Assembly (NCBI RefSeq): GCF_048128805.1
Contig: NC_136016.1
Span: forward strand, 8,184,501-8,248,500
Source of the DNA: Centroberyx gerrardi
Taxonomy: Eukaryota > Chordata > Actinopteri > Beryciformes > Berycidae
Length of the DNA: 64,000 bases
Reading direction: 5' to 3'
A model generated the notes under the pieces. It had not been told where the DNA came from and made no database searches. It saw nothing but the letters and a program-made list of their open reading frames with translations. How positions within the stretch are numbered: position 1 is the stretch's first letter; each line of letters begins with the position of its first letter. Shown here in pieces: positions 36,761 to 50,107 of the stretch. Made by a program: the position numbers and the translations under genes.

Positions 36761-39700
36761 ATTGTACAGTAAACAATCAGATATACAAATGAAAAAATAA
36801 GGAGAGAACGTAAGTTGAGGATTCATTGTTTTCAGGAGGTCACTGTGAAGAAACAGCTTACTTTTTTTCAGTCTATAAATCTATTGAGAAATGACTTCAA
36901 CAAAACATGAGCAATTAACATGAGCATTTTCCCTATGTTGTTTTGGATACGATTTGCAATGCCTAATGCTAACTTGATGATCTGCATTCCACCAAGATAT
37001 GGGATGATCGGACACATTCTCACCATGTGTCTATCCTCCTAGTGCAGCTTTGACTGAGGCTGTAAAAGCTTTCTGACACTGACAGTAAGGAGGACTCACC
37101 AAGGAATTTGCGATTAGGTGAACGGCAGCGTTCTGAATTATAATGATGGGGTTTCTGACGTTCATGAGCAACACTGTGTGACTGAATTGAACTCTCTCTC
37201 TATGATTTCTTTGGTGTGGTGACGTTTCAGTAGAGGTCACCAAAAGCACAGTTTTGTGCAGCAGCTGTACAGCTTTAGTTTGTCTGTCTCGCTCTAAATA
37301 GGCTGTGTTGTTAATGAATTATAATAGCAATATTTTATCATTTAAAATATTTTCCCCTTGCTGTTGTTAATCATTGAATTATTTTATTTAATTTTATTGT
37401 ACAACCACTAGATAAAGAATGAAAAAGCACTAGCAAATAGGCCCACAGCATGCTAAGTAGATGTTGCCATCTAGAGGCTGCTATTAAACAAGGCAGTGAT
37501 AAAAGGCATCTTCTTTCAAGACAATAACAAAGCATAAAGTAGTCAAGAACTCTGCGTATGGCGATCCAAATTAAATGAAGATAATAATATATATGAGGAC
37601 CAAATGCAAAAAGCAACTGAAAACAGTAAAAGATAACAATACTGTTAATGAGAGATAATACATGCCTTTTATAGATGCTGAGTGACACTGAATGGCGATA
37701 TGTCCCATGCACTTTTAGGCCGCGCAGGGTGGAATAAAAGACCCCTAGTGGGCCTCTGTCTATGATCCTGGTCTTCTGGGTGTTTTGGAGACAGGAGGTA
37801 TGTGTAATACAGACATTTATCATGTCATTACGGCTCCAGAATCAGTTTCTGATGACCGGGGATGATGACCAATGATTATGGTCCATTTCATGCTTTTCAA
37901 GGGCCCAGATGGGAATCCAGCAGGAGACAAAGGGGGCCCTTTGCTCTCACCCAGCAGCCTTTCAAGATTCTCATTAGTGTTCTAAATTGAACCATATGTG
38001 TCCGGTGTCTAATTGGCTCCTTTGGAACAAGGGGTGAGATGTCTTTAATAGAGTGAGGGACCACTCTATTAGAAACCACTCTATTCTTGAAACCAACAAC
38101 AACAACACGGACATACTGAAGTCATTTTGGCTGTGGGTTTTATTTTGGCAACTGTGGAAAAAAAACAAAATATGGGCAGAACTTTGAAATCTCTTTATTT
38201 AAATGGTTCAGAGCACCATGGGAGGGTGAGACTTAGACTTAGATTAGAGTAAGAGGAGAGGAGAAAGAGACAAATGATGAGCCTAAGCAGCTTCAATGTT
38301 ATACTGAAGCATATATTTTTTTGAAGTAATAGAGAAGTAATAGTGAAGCCTAAACCTGAAAGAGAATTTAGGGCACACACTGGAAGTATTGCATAAATGA
38401 GCAGAGGCTTAAGTCCTCCAGGACTACTAGGACTCTATGTGAAAAGCCAACACAAGCTGACAAAATGGAGTCAAATAACTGCACTGAACCTTGAACTACA
38501 TGGAACTTTGCTTCTTTAGTCGACGCAAATATTTCTAGCGACCGACTGTTCCTGCTGCTCTTTGTCACAGACAATGGAAGCAGGAAATGCAGTGAGGTTG
38601 AGCGGGGTAGAGTTCAGGTGTTTTTGTCAGTCCGGGTTACGCTAGACCCCCATGGCGCTTACACAGCGGCGGAGCAGCTCGGGTGCCTTGTCGTACATTC
38701 TCTCAGGTTAAAGAATCCCTTATTTTGGCCCGGGTAGGGCAGCTCAGCTGTGAGGGGGGAGCCTATGAATGGACGGCTTGTCGGAGGCTCAACAGGTAGG
38801 CAGCGCGCGGGTCCCAACCTCCCCTGCCCCTTTGTTTTAGGGGCCTGAAAGAGGACATGCTAGGATTGCATGTCGTCCCCTTGTGTGTTTGGCCTTCAAA
38901 GAGCACCGTGAAAAGGCACAATGTAGCTTTTTAGCAGTATATGTTCAACCAGGTGGACTGTAAAGAATGGCAAGAGGGGCACTTATTACCCCACAGTGAG
39001 CACTGTGCATCTATACTCATGGCCTTGGCCCACATGAGGACTCTTATTTTGGCATTGATCTTGTTTCTGGTAAAAACAGAGTCTATTTATTTCTGGAGAT
39101 GTTTGGCACTTTAGTGAATCCTGAGACAAATTTGATGCAATGAGCTTTTTATGATAAGAGATCATTTGGAAAAGAGATTCTTGATTTATCTGGTTAACTA
39201 AAGGTTGAATAAAAATGCAAAACTGGATGAAACAAGGCAGTGTGTTGCTTGACAACTATTTCAGGGGTAACTTTGATAGCTTTTGATGCTCAAAAGGTTA
39301 TGCAATGTTGTTTCATTTTCGTACAGGTGATGAAATATCATGCACATTCTTCCTCAGCTGAACAACATGTGGACGCACTGGAGACAGACTCTTTGATGAG
39401 TGATTTGTAAAAATGGAGGTCTAACAGCAGGTATTTTCAGCTCCCCCAAACAAAAAATGCCTCTTTCATGTTTGTCCAACTGAATACACAGAAACCGAGA
39501 CAAGGGTGCAATTGTGGTTGTCGCCAAACAATGACATTTTTTCTTTCTTTCACTCTCTAAATTCCCCATATCATTTCTACACAGAGGAGCAATTTGTCTG
39601 TCATGGGGTCTGGGGCATCAGCCCACTCTGGGCCTGTTTCACTGACAGCACTGTTATTAGCGGTAAGCAGAGCCAGTGGCCAATGAATCTGCCTACTGTT

Positions 39701-40641
39701 CAGAGGGCCAGGGCTTTTTTCAGCGATTAATTTGATAAATATATTAATTATGAATCTGGTTGACAGTACAATCAGATTGTCAGGCCTCCAGACTGGGCCT
39801 TTGTGATAAGTCAGCTTTGAGATGGGGGGGCTGCTCAGGTTTCAGGAGCTGTCATCCCCGGGGCTCAGCCTCTTATCAGCGCCTGACCCATTCACCCGGT
39901 AATTTCCTGTGTGTTGTAATTAAATGGAGGCTTTCTGATTGCAAGTGACTCTCTTTAAGAGGTGCGTCTTGGGTTTCAGGTGAAAGGGCCGTTCAATGGA
40001 CCGACTGTCTCTCCTGCCCTCCGCAGGACACAATAGGCATTGATCGGTCTAACTATGACTCCTATTTATATTGCAGTATGTGGACTTTTTATGCATCTGC
40101 TGTACTGTGAAAGGCATGTTGATGTGCCCCTTGTTTGGCTTAGCACCAGTGGTCTGAAGAAAGACCAAACCTCAATAATGAATCAATACAATTCTGGACA
40201 AATTAATCTAACAAGGTCAGTAAAGGGCTAAAACAATTATATTGCAATTACACCATACCATACCATATTTAGCCCAGAGCACCAGTTACCAATCACAGTG
40301 TATGTTTTCCCCCAGAATGCTGGTCTATTTATTTGTATGCTGGGATCTTTCTGCTTCCACCTGTAAGTCGGAGAAATCCCCTGGTGTCTGCTGACAGTGG
40401 ATTATGGAGATCTACTGCATGTGCTGACAGCCGCCTAACTGTCCATCCCCACTTGGATCATGTTGCAGAACTGGCAGACGGACATCCAGGACTGGCGAGG
40501 GCCTCGGTGTGCTCAGTCAGCCAGCCGTCATTTACAGCTGCTCTTTCATGTACAGACACACTGCAGTCTCCAGACAGCCCAGCCATTGGCCACAAGACAA
40601 CAGGAAATAGGAAGAGAAACAAACATATTGTGTCCTTGGAG

Positions 40642-40754
40642 TCATCTGACAGACAAAAACAGAAAATGATGGCCTTATGAAACGATACATACACAAGCAC
40701 AGTGTATGAATCGTTTCAAAAGGCCATCATTTTCTGTATTTGTTTGGCAGATGA
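40642..40754. repeat. near-perfect 53-bp inverted repeat (hairpin)
   Basis: Arms at 40642-40694 and 40702-40754 are reverse complements with 5 mismatches in 53 positions, around a 7-nt loop (AAGCACA). The central 20 positions of each arm (ACAGAAAATGATGGCCTT on the left) match without a gap. A transcript would fold into a long hairpin. Confidence 0.9.
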
Positions 40755-41229
40755 GAAAATCCTTATATAGGCTAAAACAGGTTTCATCACAAGCTTCTGT
40801 TTCACAATCGGCATTCTTTTGTGATACGGATGTAACTATTCAAAAATGTCCAGGTGGAAGCTGGGAAAGGAACAAATTTGGGATCAGTGTATCGTCCATC
40901 AGTGCTTTACAATCTATGGGGAAACAGCAACATTAATCTTAGATGATCTGGCAACATAAGGAGTGACAGGGTGATGAGATGTGATGAGGGAGGGAGAACT
41001 CCCTTCAGCTTGTGCTGAAGTCTGTTCTACTTCAGCTGGTTTGAAAAAGGGTTGATGTCCATTATTTTCATGCAACGCTATCTCTCATCTGGCTGAGATT
41101 AGCATTTACATGAGAACTTGATTTTGATGAAAATGTCAGAAAAAAACATGAGTTTAGATGGACAACGCTGACTATTTTTCAGTGAATTGAAATGAGCACA
41201 TATGAAGTAGCTTAGTTTAATAATTACTC

Positions 41230-41660
41230 TGTCATTTCTATTGTAATTCACCAGTGGTAAAGCCCCTCTCCTCCAGTGTGGGAGCCGAGGAAAGTTTCAA
41301 TTAGCTGAGCTGCGCTGCCTCTGGAGACACAAAAGGTTTCCCTCTCGCCCTCTCTCGCTTTCTCTCTCTGGTATCACCAAAGCCTATAATTAAAATCGCC
41401 TTTTTTCATATGGTCGGTAAACGCCATTAATTCAGAGAGTGGAGCCATTATAGAGGCTGCGGCTCCCAGGGCAGCGGCGGGGATGAGGTGGGGCCGCGGC
41501 TTTTCAACATTAATGGCCCCCAGCGTGTGCCTGCTATTAATCTCAACAAGGAGTGAAGTGGCTCCATCCCAGCTGCACGCTCAGCACGCCGGCTCCCAAT
41601 ACGCTGCACAGATTAAATGCAATTCTGTCTTGGGCCCTCCACTCTGACCTCCTTGCCATG
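41230..41660. promoter_or_regulatory. candidate conserved noncoding element
   Basis: A repeat-free segment with at least five homeodomain-type cores: TCAATTAGCTGAG, TATAATTAAAATC, GCCATTAATTCAG, AACATTAATGGCC and GCTATTAATCTC. They are embedded in a GC-rich stretch (GCGGCTCCCAGGGCAGCGGC). No coding frame is supported. It is one of the best enhancer candidates in the window and ends just before a perfect hairpin. Confidence 0.4.
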
Positions 41661-41683
41661 TAAATGGCCTGTAACAATGTGCT

Positions 41684-41728
41684 CACCTTTGCCTGCCATT
41701 GCTTTATCTGCAATGGCAGGCAAAGGTG
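41684..41728. repeat. 19-bp perfect inverted repeat, 7-nt loop
   Basis: CACCTTTGCCTGCCATTGC (41684-41702) and GCAATGGCAGGCAAAGGTG (41710-41728) are exact reverse complements around TTTATCT. Confidence 0.95.
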
Positions 41729-42193
41729 GGAATAAGGCATCATTTTAAAATTCACCTTTTTGGCTGTATAAAGCCCTGTCATTCTGTGAAGGGATCATTC
41801 TCTTTGTCACTGCACATATTTGGATTGAAAAAAAAAAATAGAATAAAAATAGATATGTCACCTCATCTTGACTTTGTGGAAAAAAAAATGGCAATAACAT
41901 TTTCTGCTTGTCAAACAGACACTTGGGTAAAAGTCTATAGGTGACCTCTTGCTTACTTTCAAAGATGTCAAATAATTCAGATTATATCTATTAAAGTGAG
42001 GACAAGCAATTTACAAATGTCATTCAACAAGACATAGCAGGAAATTGCATAGTGTAAAATAAAAAACAGCACTGACCTTTCTTTGCCACAAGGAGGAACC
42101 ACTGAATAAAAGTGAGAGTAGATCATTGCTAGTTGATGGAATCTCTCTCCAGCAAAGGCTTTGAATCATCTGTAATACTGTAATGTTTCACTA

Positions 42194-42235
42194 GATGGCA
42201 CAAGTGCATGATTGCATGATTGCACTTGTGCCATC
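42194..42235. repeat. 15-bp perfect inverted repeat, 12-nt loop
   Basis: GATGGCACAAGTGCA (42194-42208) pairs exactly with TGCACTTGTGCCATC (42221-42235). The loop contains a direct TGATTGCA/TGATTGCA overlap. Confidence 0.95.
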
Positions 42236-43085
42236 ATAACTCTGGACTTCCAACACTCTGTTTTATAAGCCAGCCACCTGAACAAACAGGAGCATAGCAG
42301 CTTTTGCTGTTCAAACTGCCCAACAGTGATTGCTCTGAAGCTCTGTAGCAGATTTCATGCTGGCAGGTACTTTTCCTCCTTTGATTCTAACATATTAGCC
42401 GGTTTGTTTGGTGGTAAATCCCAAGTATATGGTACGTAATGATAAAATACTCATCACATTCCCTTAAGAGACAGATCTAATCAAGTTTTCATCGTGCAAG
42501 GCCTCATATGTACCACCGAAACAAAACAGTGACCTTAATGATGCATGATTGGCTACATTACTGTGTGAGAATTGGATATGGAGAGGGGACAGCGGAGGTT
42601 AATTGCTGTCTCCTCCTAGCCAGACACGGAGGTTCCATGCAAACAGGGGAAAAAACAAGTCGCAGTCTCATGCTCATGTAATCAGGCTGATATGAAATTA
42701 ATTTTCTGCAGCCAGAATGCGCTCTCCTCCCTTTGTAGTGTTCCATTCATACTGGATACACAGACAGAGGCAGAAATAAAATAATAATTACGCATTAGCG
42801 TTTCTAATTAAGGTTTCCCTCACAGGTGAATGGAACACTGATGGCATTTTTTGGGGGATTTATTAAATTACTGTGAAATCAAATTAGGAGAGTAAATTAA
42901 TCCTCGTGCTGAATTAGATCAGCGAATGAGAAAATTGACTTTTCAACACAGCGCAGGGGATAAGAAGGCAGGATTGGCATATAACATTGCATCGGTTGTT
43001 GAGCTCAGATGATCATGAAGGATGAATGGCTGCGTATCTCGAGCTGAGCATGTTGCCCACATGGGCCACATTTAGTGGGGGAAGT

Positions 43086-43089
<4 letters not shown>

Positions 43090-43148
<59 letters not shown>
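43090..43148. repeat. (TG)n followed by G29
   Basis: A (TG)n tract to about 43119 is directly followed by 29 consecutive G (43120-43148). The G run can form G-quadruplexes. Confidence 0.9.
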
Positions 43149-43150
<2 letters not shown>

Positions 43151-44990
43151 TGAAGAAAGTGACAACAAGAGAGTGCATCATAAATTTTTATCTCAGAGAG
43201 GAAAGACAAGTGCTCCTGGGTCTTACACATGTCTTTTATTAGCATGCCTAGATGCTCATGCACTTTGATTTATTCACTCAGTGACATACTGTACAGCTAT
43301 GCTCTTTTCCCCCCCACCAATATCCTCTCCAGGCGTTCCCACAATGCACTAAGAGAGATCTGTCTAATGTTTTGTAATGACGCCAAGGGGCGCCCATACT
43401 GGAAACGTCACGTCCTCTTGAGCACACAGAAGCTTGGCAATACACCATTCTTGCCTCACAGCATCAACTAAAACTGTTGCCACTTGAGAATACAGTAAAG
43501 CTGTAAATCTAGGATGTGTTGTGCTTAAAGGCAAATACTGCTTCATTCCAGCTATGTGTCGCAGGGCGGTTAAGTCTGCATTAGTGAACATCCACTATTG
43601 TCTCCCATTGTCAGAAAAAAGAAATAACAGTTTGCCCTAATCTTCCATCTAATGTAGATGCACTGCAGAAGGAACTGATCAAGATGGAAAAGATGCTGAC
43701 AGTGTCCAGGAGGCCTTTCTGCAAGGCAATACTATATCATAAATATTGCTTGGATGTAAAAGTTCAGGCAAACATTGTATGAGATCACAAAATCTGTCTC
43801 TAATGTCTGTGGAGCAGCTCCAAGTCGTGCATCAGTGTGACACCACATCTGAGTTATAGTTCACTGGTTCCTAGCTTCAGGAAAAAGTTGTTAATATTGA
43901 CAAATACTGATTGAATGTCCTGGGCCATAAAAATAATTGCGCTTCAAGGGGGAATTACAGCTCTACACTGTGGCAACAACTCAATGTGTATTGAACACAG
44001 TGTGAGTGAACAGTCGCTGCTGGTCCCCATAGACAAAACTGACAGAATTTATCTCACATTAACTATACAGTAACATAGAAGTACAACTCTATAGAAAATA
44101 TACTGAAAAAGGTAGAAAAGGTGACTGTGAGAATAATTAAGGATATTTTCTGGGGATATGGGTACATTTTCTGTTTCAGCATGATGGCAAAATAAAGGTC
44201 AAAGGTCAAAGTTTGTACCCCAATTTAGTATCAATGGAGTAGCTCCAGGCTTTATCTCTTGATGATACACAGATTATATTGATTATCTTGGAGTGTCAGA
44301 TCAGTTCTTTGGTTTCTATAGTAGCTTTAGTTTGAGCTGATTCATATTGATCAAGCTTTCCTAGAAAGAGAAATAATGTGTGTAAACAGGATGGTAATCG
44401 CATTCCCCTTCAATTTATTGCAATTATTCATATGCCAGTATGGATTTCATTCAACTGGTGGCATGAAGAAAGACTTTTGTTTGTATAGCTTGGATGAAAA
44501 ATCAAATTCAGGTTTATTATCCTGTGCATAAGAGACATGATGTATATTTAGTAGATTTCAGTGTAATGAAAAGCAAGACAAAATGTATTCCTCCACTGTA
44601 TGTTTATCTAGATGGTACAGAATGGGGAAATTCTGCCGCCTCCAAAGCAAGTGACACATGGTGGTTTGGTGGAGAATAGCTAATAAAAAGATCAATACGT
44701 CGCAAATTGTGTTTGCTTTCAGTGTTTGATGTAGCACAGACTTCAAAGAACAGCTGATAATGACACTGTGAACTCATCTGTGAAATAAAGAGATGAAAGA
44801 CAGATAGCCCCTATTTTGAGTTGCTGTATGACTTAGATGGTCACCTTCAAGGGTGTATGTGCGAAAACATCTGTCTTTTATTAGTGAGGCAAAAATCTCC
44901 AGGCGCACTGGCATATTCCTATTACAGCTTATCTGAGTAGGGTTCAACAATTTTACTGAATTATGCCATGAATCTGACATTACCCTTCAG

Positions 44991-45029
44991 AGGCTGGACA
45001 GCAAATGTTTGCAGAAGCCTGTCCAGCCT
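44991..45029. repeat. 11-bp perfect inverted repeat
   Basis: AGGCTGGACAG (44991-45001) pairs exactly with CTGTCCAGCCT (45019-45029) across a 17-nt spacer. Confidence 0.85.
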
Positions 45030-45990
45030 TAAGATAATAATGACAGTCCGCTGCTTTTAGAATGATCTGAATATTAATGAACAGGCTAAGAGCAACGTGT
45101 CAGGAACTACTGTCAGCACATATAGCACTGATGGGAAACAGTCCAAAACACTGACACCCTGTGTTACTAAAATCCTTTGGTTTGTGCCTCGAAAACAGCT
45201 GCCAATTTACAGCCTCCATCTTGTTGCCACATCCCCAAACCCTCCTGGATCCATAATGAAAATAAGGTAATACTCCATAGTCCAGTGCCTGTATTAACAC
45301 TGTGCTGATTACACATTGCTGATGGCAAGCTGAGGCTCGGTGCCGGGTTTCCTCGACTTCACCGCAGCTAATGTGAGAAGACAGAGCCTCAGACTGTTCA
45401 CGAGTGTTTGGGTGGACGGCTGCCCAGCCAGGCGTTGGAGGACATGAGGTCCCTTATCAGTGGTAGTGGCGGTGTGTGTGTGTGTGTGTGTTTGAGTGTG
45501 TCATTTCACATAGATGTGTATATTTTCAGTAAATAGAACAGTGAATTGGAACGAGCCAAGTTTTTACGGGCATTAAAGTAGAGCGTGATCTTCAAAGCAC
45601 AAACGTATTTCTTTATACACCAATCAAAGCCACCCATACATTGTTCTAACCAGCAGAGTCAAGGTGAGGCCTTTTCAAATGAGCGCTGTAATCATTGACA
45701 AAAAGAGACTTGAGCAAGGTTAAATCTAGCCTTCATCTCCAATTTGTTTCTAACAGCAGGCGTCATGAAGACAGTGGCCGACCTGAGCTCTCATTGACTG
45801 CTCCATCTACTAATTACAGAGCTGTCAGACTGTCTGCTGAGAACAGGTATCTGGAGCTGTATGGTGTGACAAAAGCACTGTTCAAGTTCATCACAAGGGC
45901 CCTGTTGAGGGTTGATTCTGCCTGTCATTGATGGTTATGTTAAATTACGCTGAATGTGAGTTGAACAATTAGAGTGCCAGGAGCTTCCTG

Positions 45991-46013
45991 GGGGGGGGGT
46001 GGGGGGGGGGTGG
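45991..46013. repeat. G-rich tract
   Basis: Two runs of nine or ten G separated by a T, flanked by further G. Confidence 0.8.
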
Positions 46014-49000
46014 GAGACGGGACATGGTCAGTTCTTCATCACCATGCCACTCAACTCAAGCTGGCAGTAGCATCTCCACTATTTGCAAATTCCTCATTCA
46101 GGAAGTTATTTATAGCGAAACAAAATGCGCAGAGCAGGTTAATGACTATGGGAATAAGCTGGTGTTCTTAATCATGTGTTTATTGCTTGACTCTTCAGTG
46201 TGTCCCACCACTTAACTCCTGAAACTTCTGCCCCAAAATCAACTTCCAGTCCAAAATGTATGCAACTGGAATAGTTCCAGATTCTTGGGACGAGTCTCTT
46301 TCCAGTCTTGAACCCACAAGTCTATGACTGCCAGTATGACATATGACTGCAGACAAGATAGAGCAATTGGAAAAACTATTTTAAGCAATTTTCCTAATTC
46401 TGGAAAATAAATTCCAAATGGGCAGTAGGTACTTGCACCTTTGCAGGACAAAAATAGCCATATTCAGTGAGGCTCTCGGTCAGAAAATGTGAAATTCTGA
46501 AGTTCAAAACATTTCAGCTTTGCATGACCTTAAATTTCTTAAAACAACTGTGTGGTTCTATACTAGCTAGCTACCTAAATTGTCAAATATCGTAAACATA
46601 ATGTCAGCTGTTGCATCACTCAGAAATCAGACACACAAACATGAAGTTTCTTGTTTTTCCCAAGGGGCCAAAACTCCCTCTACTGGCTGGCAGTGGAACA
46701 ACTTGAAATTCCACCCACCCGAATATAAATAGGACCAAGGCATATCTTCTATGTAGAAATATAGACTCAATACAATTTTCTATAACTAGTTGTAGTCACA
46801 GTAGCTAATTTCATTTCATGTATCTTGTTGCTCCAGGTTGTTCTTAAATAATTTTGCCATTAGAAAGATATTTGTGTGTTTAGTGCATGTCTGCATAATC
46901 CTGTTCTTAGAAATGACAATGGCTCCAGGTGATATATGGGTGTGCTTTGTGACCATATAAAGACTGGCTTTTCCTGCAGGTGTGGGCTCCACCCTCGCTC
47001 TACCTGCTCCACAACTGAGTAAAAATTTCAGATCTGTGAGTGTCTGTGCTTGGACTAAGCTCCATGCAGTTAACGAGTTAATAAGTCTGCAGCAGTTCAC
47101 TCACTAGTGTGTGGGTTAGTAGCTCAGTTGCTGTGCTGGACATCTTTCATTCGGACTTAACAAACTGTTAACAAAAAACGGTCCTGAATTGACTCACTAC
47201 TGTTGGGCAGCCCGAAGGAATGAAGTTGGTTAAAAGAATTGGTCTTCTCATCACTACTTTGACCAGGACGCAACATAAATAGGGGCTCACTTTGTTCTCT
47301 GCAAAGGTACATGTCCTGTAAAAGATACCTGCAGAGGTAACATACCTCCACCCAGAAAGAAATCTCTACATCTTTGTACCTCTACAGAAGCTTATGAAAG
47401 CTATAAACCCTCAATCCTTTTTCCTCTTTGCCCAAAACGCTGCTATGACAACAAGCAATCTTACCTCACATTCAATGAGGTTTTGTGCTTTTGATGACTC
47501 TGGTCTATTTGCTTTTTTAATACATGCTATTGATTGTCACAAGCCCATTTGCGTGTTCATGTTTATATGGTGAAATGGTGTGAAACGGTGTGAAATGCAT
47601 TTGAAAGTTGATTTTTTTATACAACCCATTAACAATGATATATAAAGTAACAGCTATGGTCAATCGTGGTCAATGGGCAATAATGTTACATGTGTTACAG
47701 GTTCATGGCAGCAAACACAATAGATAGAAATGGATTGGTAGGCAGATAGCAGACACCAGTGTTAAAATTCATGTTTTCTGCAGTTGTAACTTTCCCTGTA
47801 TTCTGACAATAAATACATCAATACGTCGCAACCTTAATTTTGGTGGTATATTTACAAAGGTTTTCAGCGTTGGTGCAGGCCATCGCATCAACACCTATGT
47901 CCAAATGTTTGCTGGGTAATGACTGACTGAGTCAGAGGTGACAGAGTTGGCTTCTCAATGTTGCTGTCAGCGGTGTTAACATCTTCCCTTCACCTTGCTT
48001 GCGGGTTGGCACTCTATTCCATTTGTGTGTAGCTTCTTGTCTGTCAGTCTGCATCCCGTCTTGAACCTGTGAGTCCTGCACCAGCCAGCATGATAAGACT
48101 GCCATGCTGCCAGTCAGTGGAATCAAATGCATGCTCTTGAATTACACAGTAGGCAGCATTTCGACCGGACTGAGTTTGAGCAAGTTTTCCCACTTCTCTC
48201 TCACCTTTACACCATAGTTTACCCAAACTTTTCTGCAGTAAGTTCCCCCCAACTCAGCATGGTGAAACCTGCAAGTCACTAGTTAAGATATGCTGAAAAT
48301 CTAATTGACAACTCTATATTTAAAAGGTGAGCAAGGCAAACTGGGAAGCTAAAGCATACATCTAAGTTTAAAATTTCTCCCCAGCCTGCCAATCTAAGGG
48401 AAGTCATGTGTGGAATTGGAACTGGCAGCGAATTCTAACCCACACTGTCACAGCAAAAAGGAGGAGTGCTGCAGGCTCTCTCTCATTCTACCATCTCTCA
48501 CAGTCGAGTCCTGCACTTGTTAAATCTTCTGACAAGAGGTATTATCTTCAAAGTGGAGATCTGAGGTCTTAAGATTTTGTCTCAAGCACAATAAACACAT
48601 AAGATTCCTCAAAGCATTCTGGTTTTGGATTACCAAACACCCGTCCTGCATACACAAACTTCACACAGCCATGAAAATAGATAATATTGACAATGATATA
48701 GAGTTTTCCACTAAGATAACATGTAGCCAAGGCATGCCCTCTGTACTAGCAGAAGTGCACTGAGGTGAATTGTGATTTCTTGATACAGAGCAGACTGCAA
48801 AGTTCATTTAGAAATAGATCATTACCCAAAGTGAAAAATCAACAATATTGCTTGTGAAAAGAGGAAATTAAACCTGCTGCTTCACATACATTTATTTCAC
48901 TGTACAGTTTATATTTGGTGCGACTAATCTGTGTCCACAAAGACGTCATGAGAGGCATAAAGCACTTTAAAGCACATCAGACAAAAGAACAATTTTGCAG

Positions 49001-50083
49001 TATTCATCCAAGGTGATATTACCTGTTGCCAGGAGTGTCAAAGCCCATGTATCTACGTCAAACAAGGCCTCATTTACATGAATCTGCATAGACACAATGC
49101 CCCTCTCAAATAAAGGGTCTTTGAGGTGCAATGGGAGAGGACATATTGTAGTTTTGAAAGACAGCATCCATATTTAACAAAAGCGAATTCAAAGCACATC
49201 TGTCTAATGTGGCATGGCCCTCAATTGGGATTTTTGTATGGCTTTGTTCTGAGCTCTTATTTTATTTGGCGTATTTTTATTGGCTAGAACAACAGAATCC
49301 ACCCTGAATACATTCCTCTCACCCATCATGTGCCTCCATCCACTCACCCACTCCCCTCAAAATTGTATTTTTAGAATAACTTTCCTCAGCATGTCTGAGT
49401 TTATATGACACTTTCTGTCTGTTGAGACGGTGCTTAACATGAAAAGAATAATTAATGTGACGCTAACAACAAGGTGCACTTAGTGTTTCACTGGCATTAA
49501 GAGCCTGAATGACACGAGATCAACTGGTGGCTCTGTGCTGATAAGGCCTTTCTGAACTGACAGTATGTGGAGAGCTGCAAGAACGCCTGCATGACAGCTT
49601 TTGTGCGTGCCGCCTTCCTCCAAAGGGTGATTGCCCCCTCATGTGAAACACTATAATGTGGAAATGCATCCATCATAGTCCAACCCTGACAAAGCCTTGC
49701 TCAAGCCCAGGGTAGAGCTGCCTTTCGGCTCGGAAATAATACCCAGCAGCTGGCAGAGCTCTCTGTCCTCGCCCTGCAGCCGCCTCCGCTTGCATTGGTA
49801 TGGAGAGCAACCATCAGCCCCGCTCCATATACTTCACAGTCACCGTTACATGATGGCATTTTAAAGAGGCTCACTTTCCAAGCAAATGTCGCTTTGTTCC
49901 CTCGTGTCCGTTCACCTTTGGCCCTCTTTCCCCCCACAGCACAAACAATGAGAGAATCAAGAGAGCATGGTGGCCTGCAGAGAATCACATCTCCATTCTT
50001 TTCCACACAGTGTCACAGTTGAATACTACAGCCCGCTGCATGTGTGTTACCAGTAACAGTGACTCCTTCCACCCACGCACACT

Positions 50084-50107
50084 CCCCCCCCCCCCCCCCC
50101 CCCCCCC
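50084..50107. repeat. C24 homopolymer
   Basis: 24 consecutive C, followed by a CACCACC-rich stretch, about 1.1 kb upstream of the gpr26 start codon. Confidence 0.9.

Noticed and set aside
37371-37823. 150-codon minus-strand open frame
   Set aside because: It resembles no known protein, has no flanking splice or promoter logic and looks like chance in AT-rich desert.
38047-38084. Direct and inverted CCACTCTATT copies
   Set aside because: The arms are only 9-10 bp with no further extension, which is weak against background.
40333-40680. 115-codon plus-strand open frame
   Set aside because: It has no domain and ends within the long palindrome.
44688-47832. Shared 15-mer ATCAATACGTCGCAA at about 44688 and 47818
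   Set aside because: One or two 15-mer matches are expected by chance in 64 kb, and the flanks are not similar.
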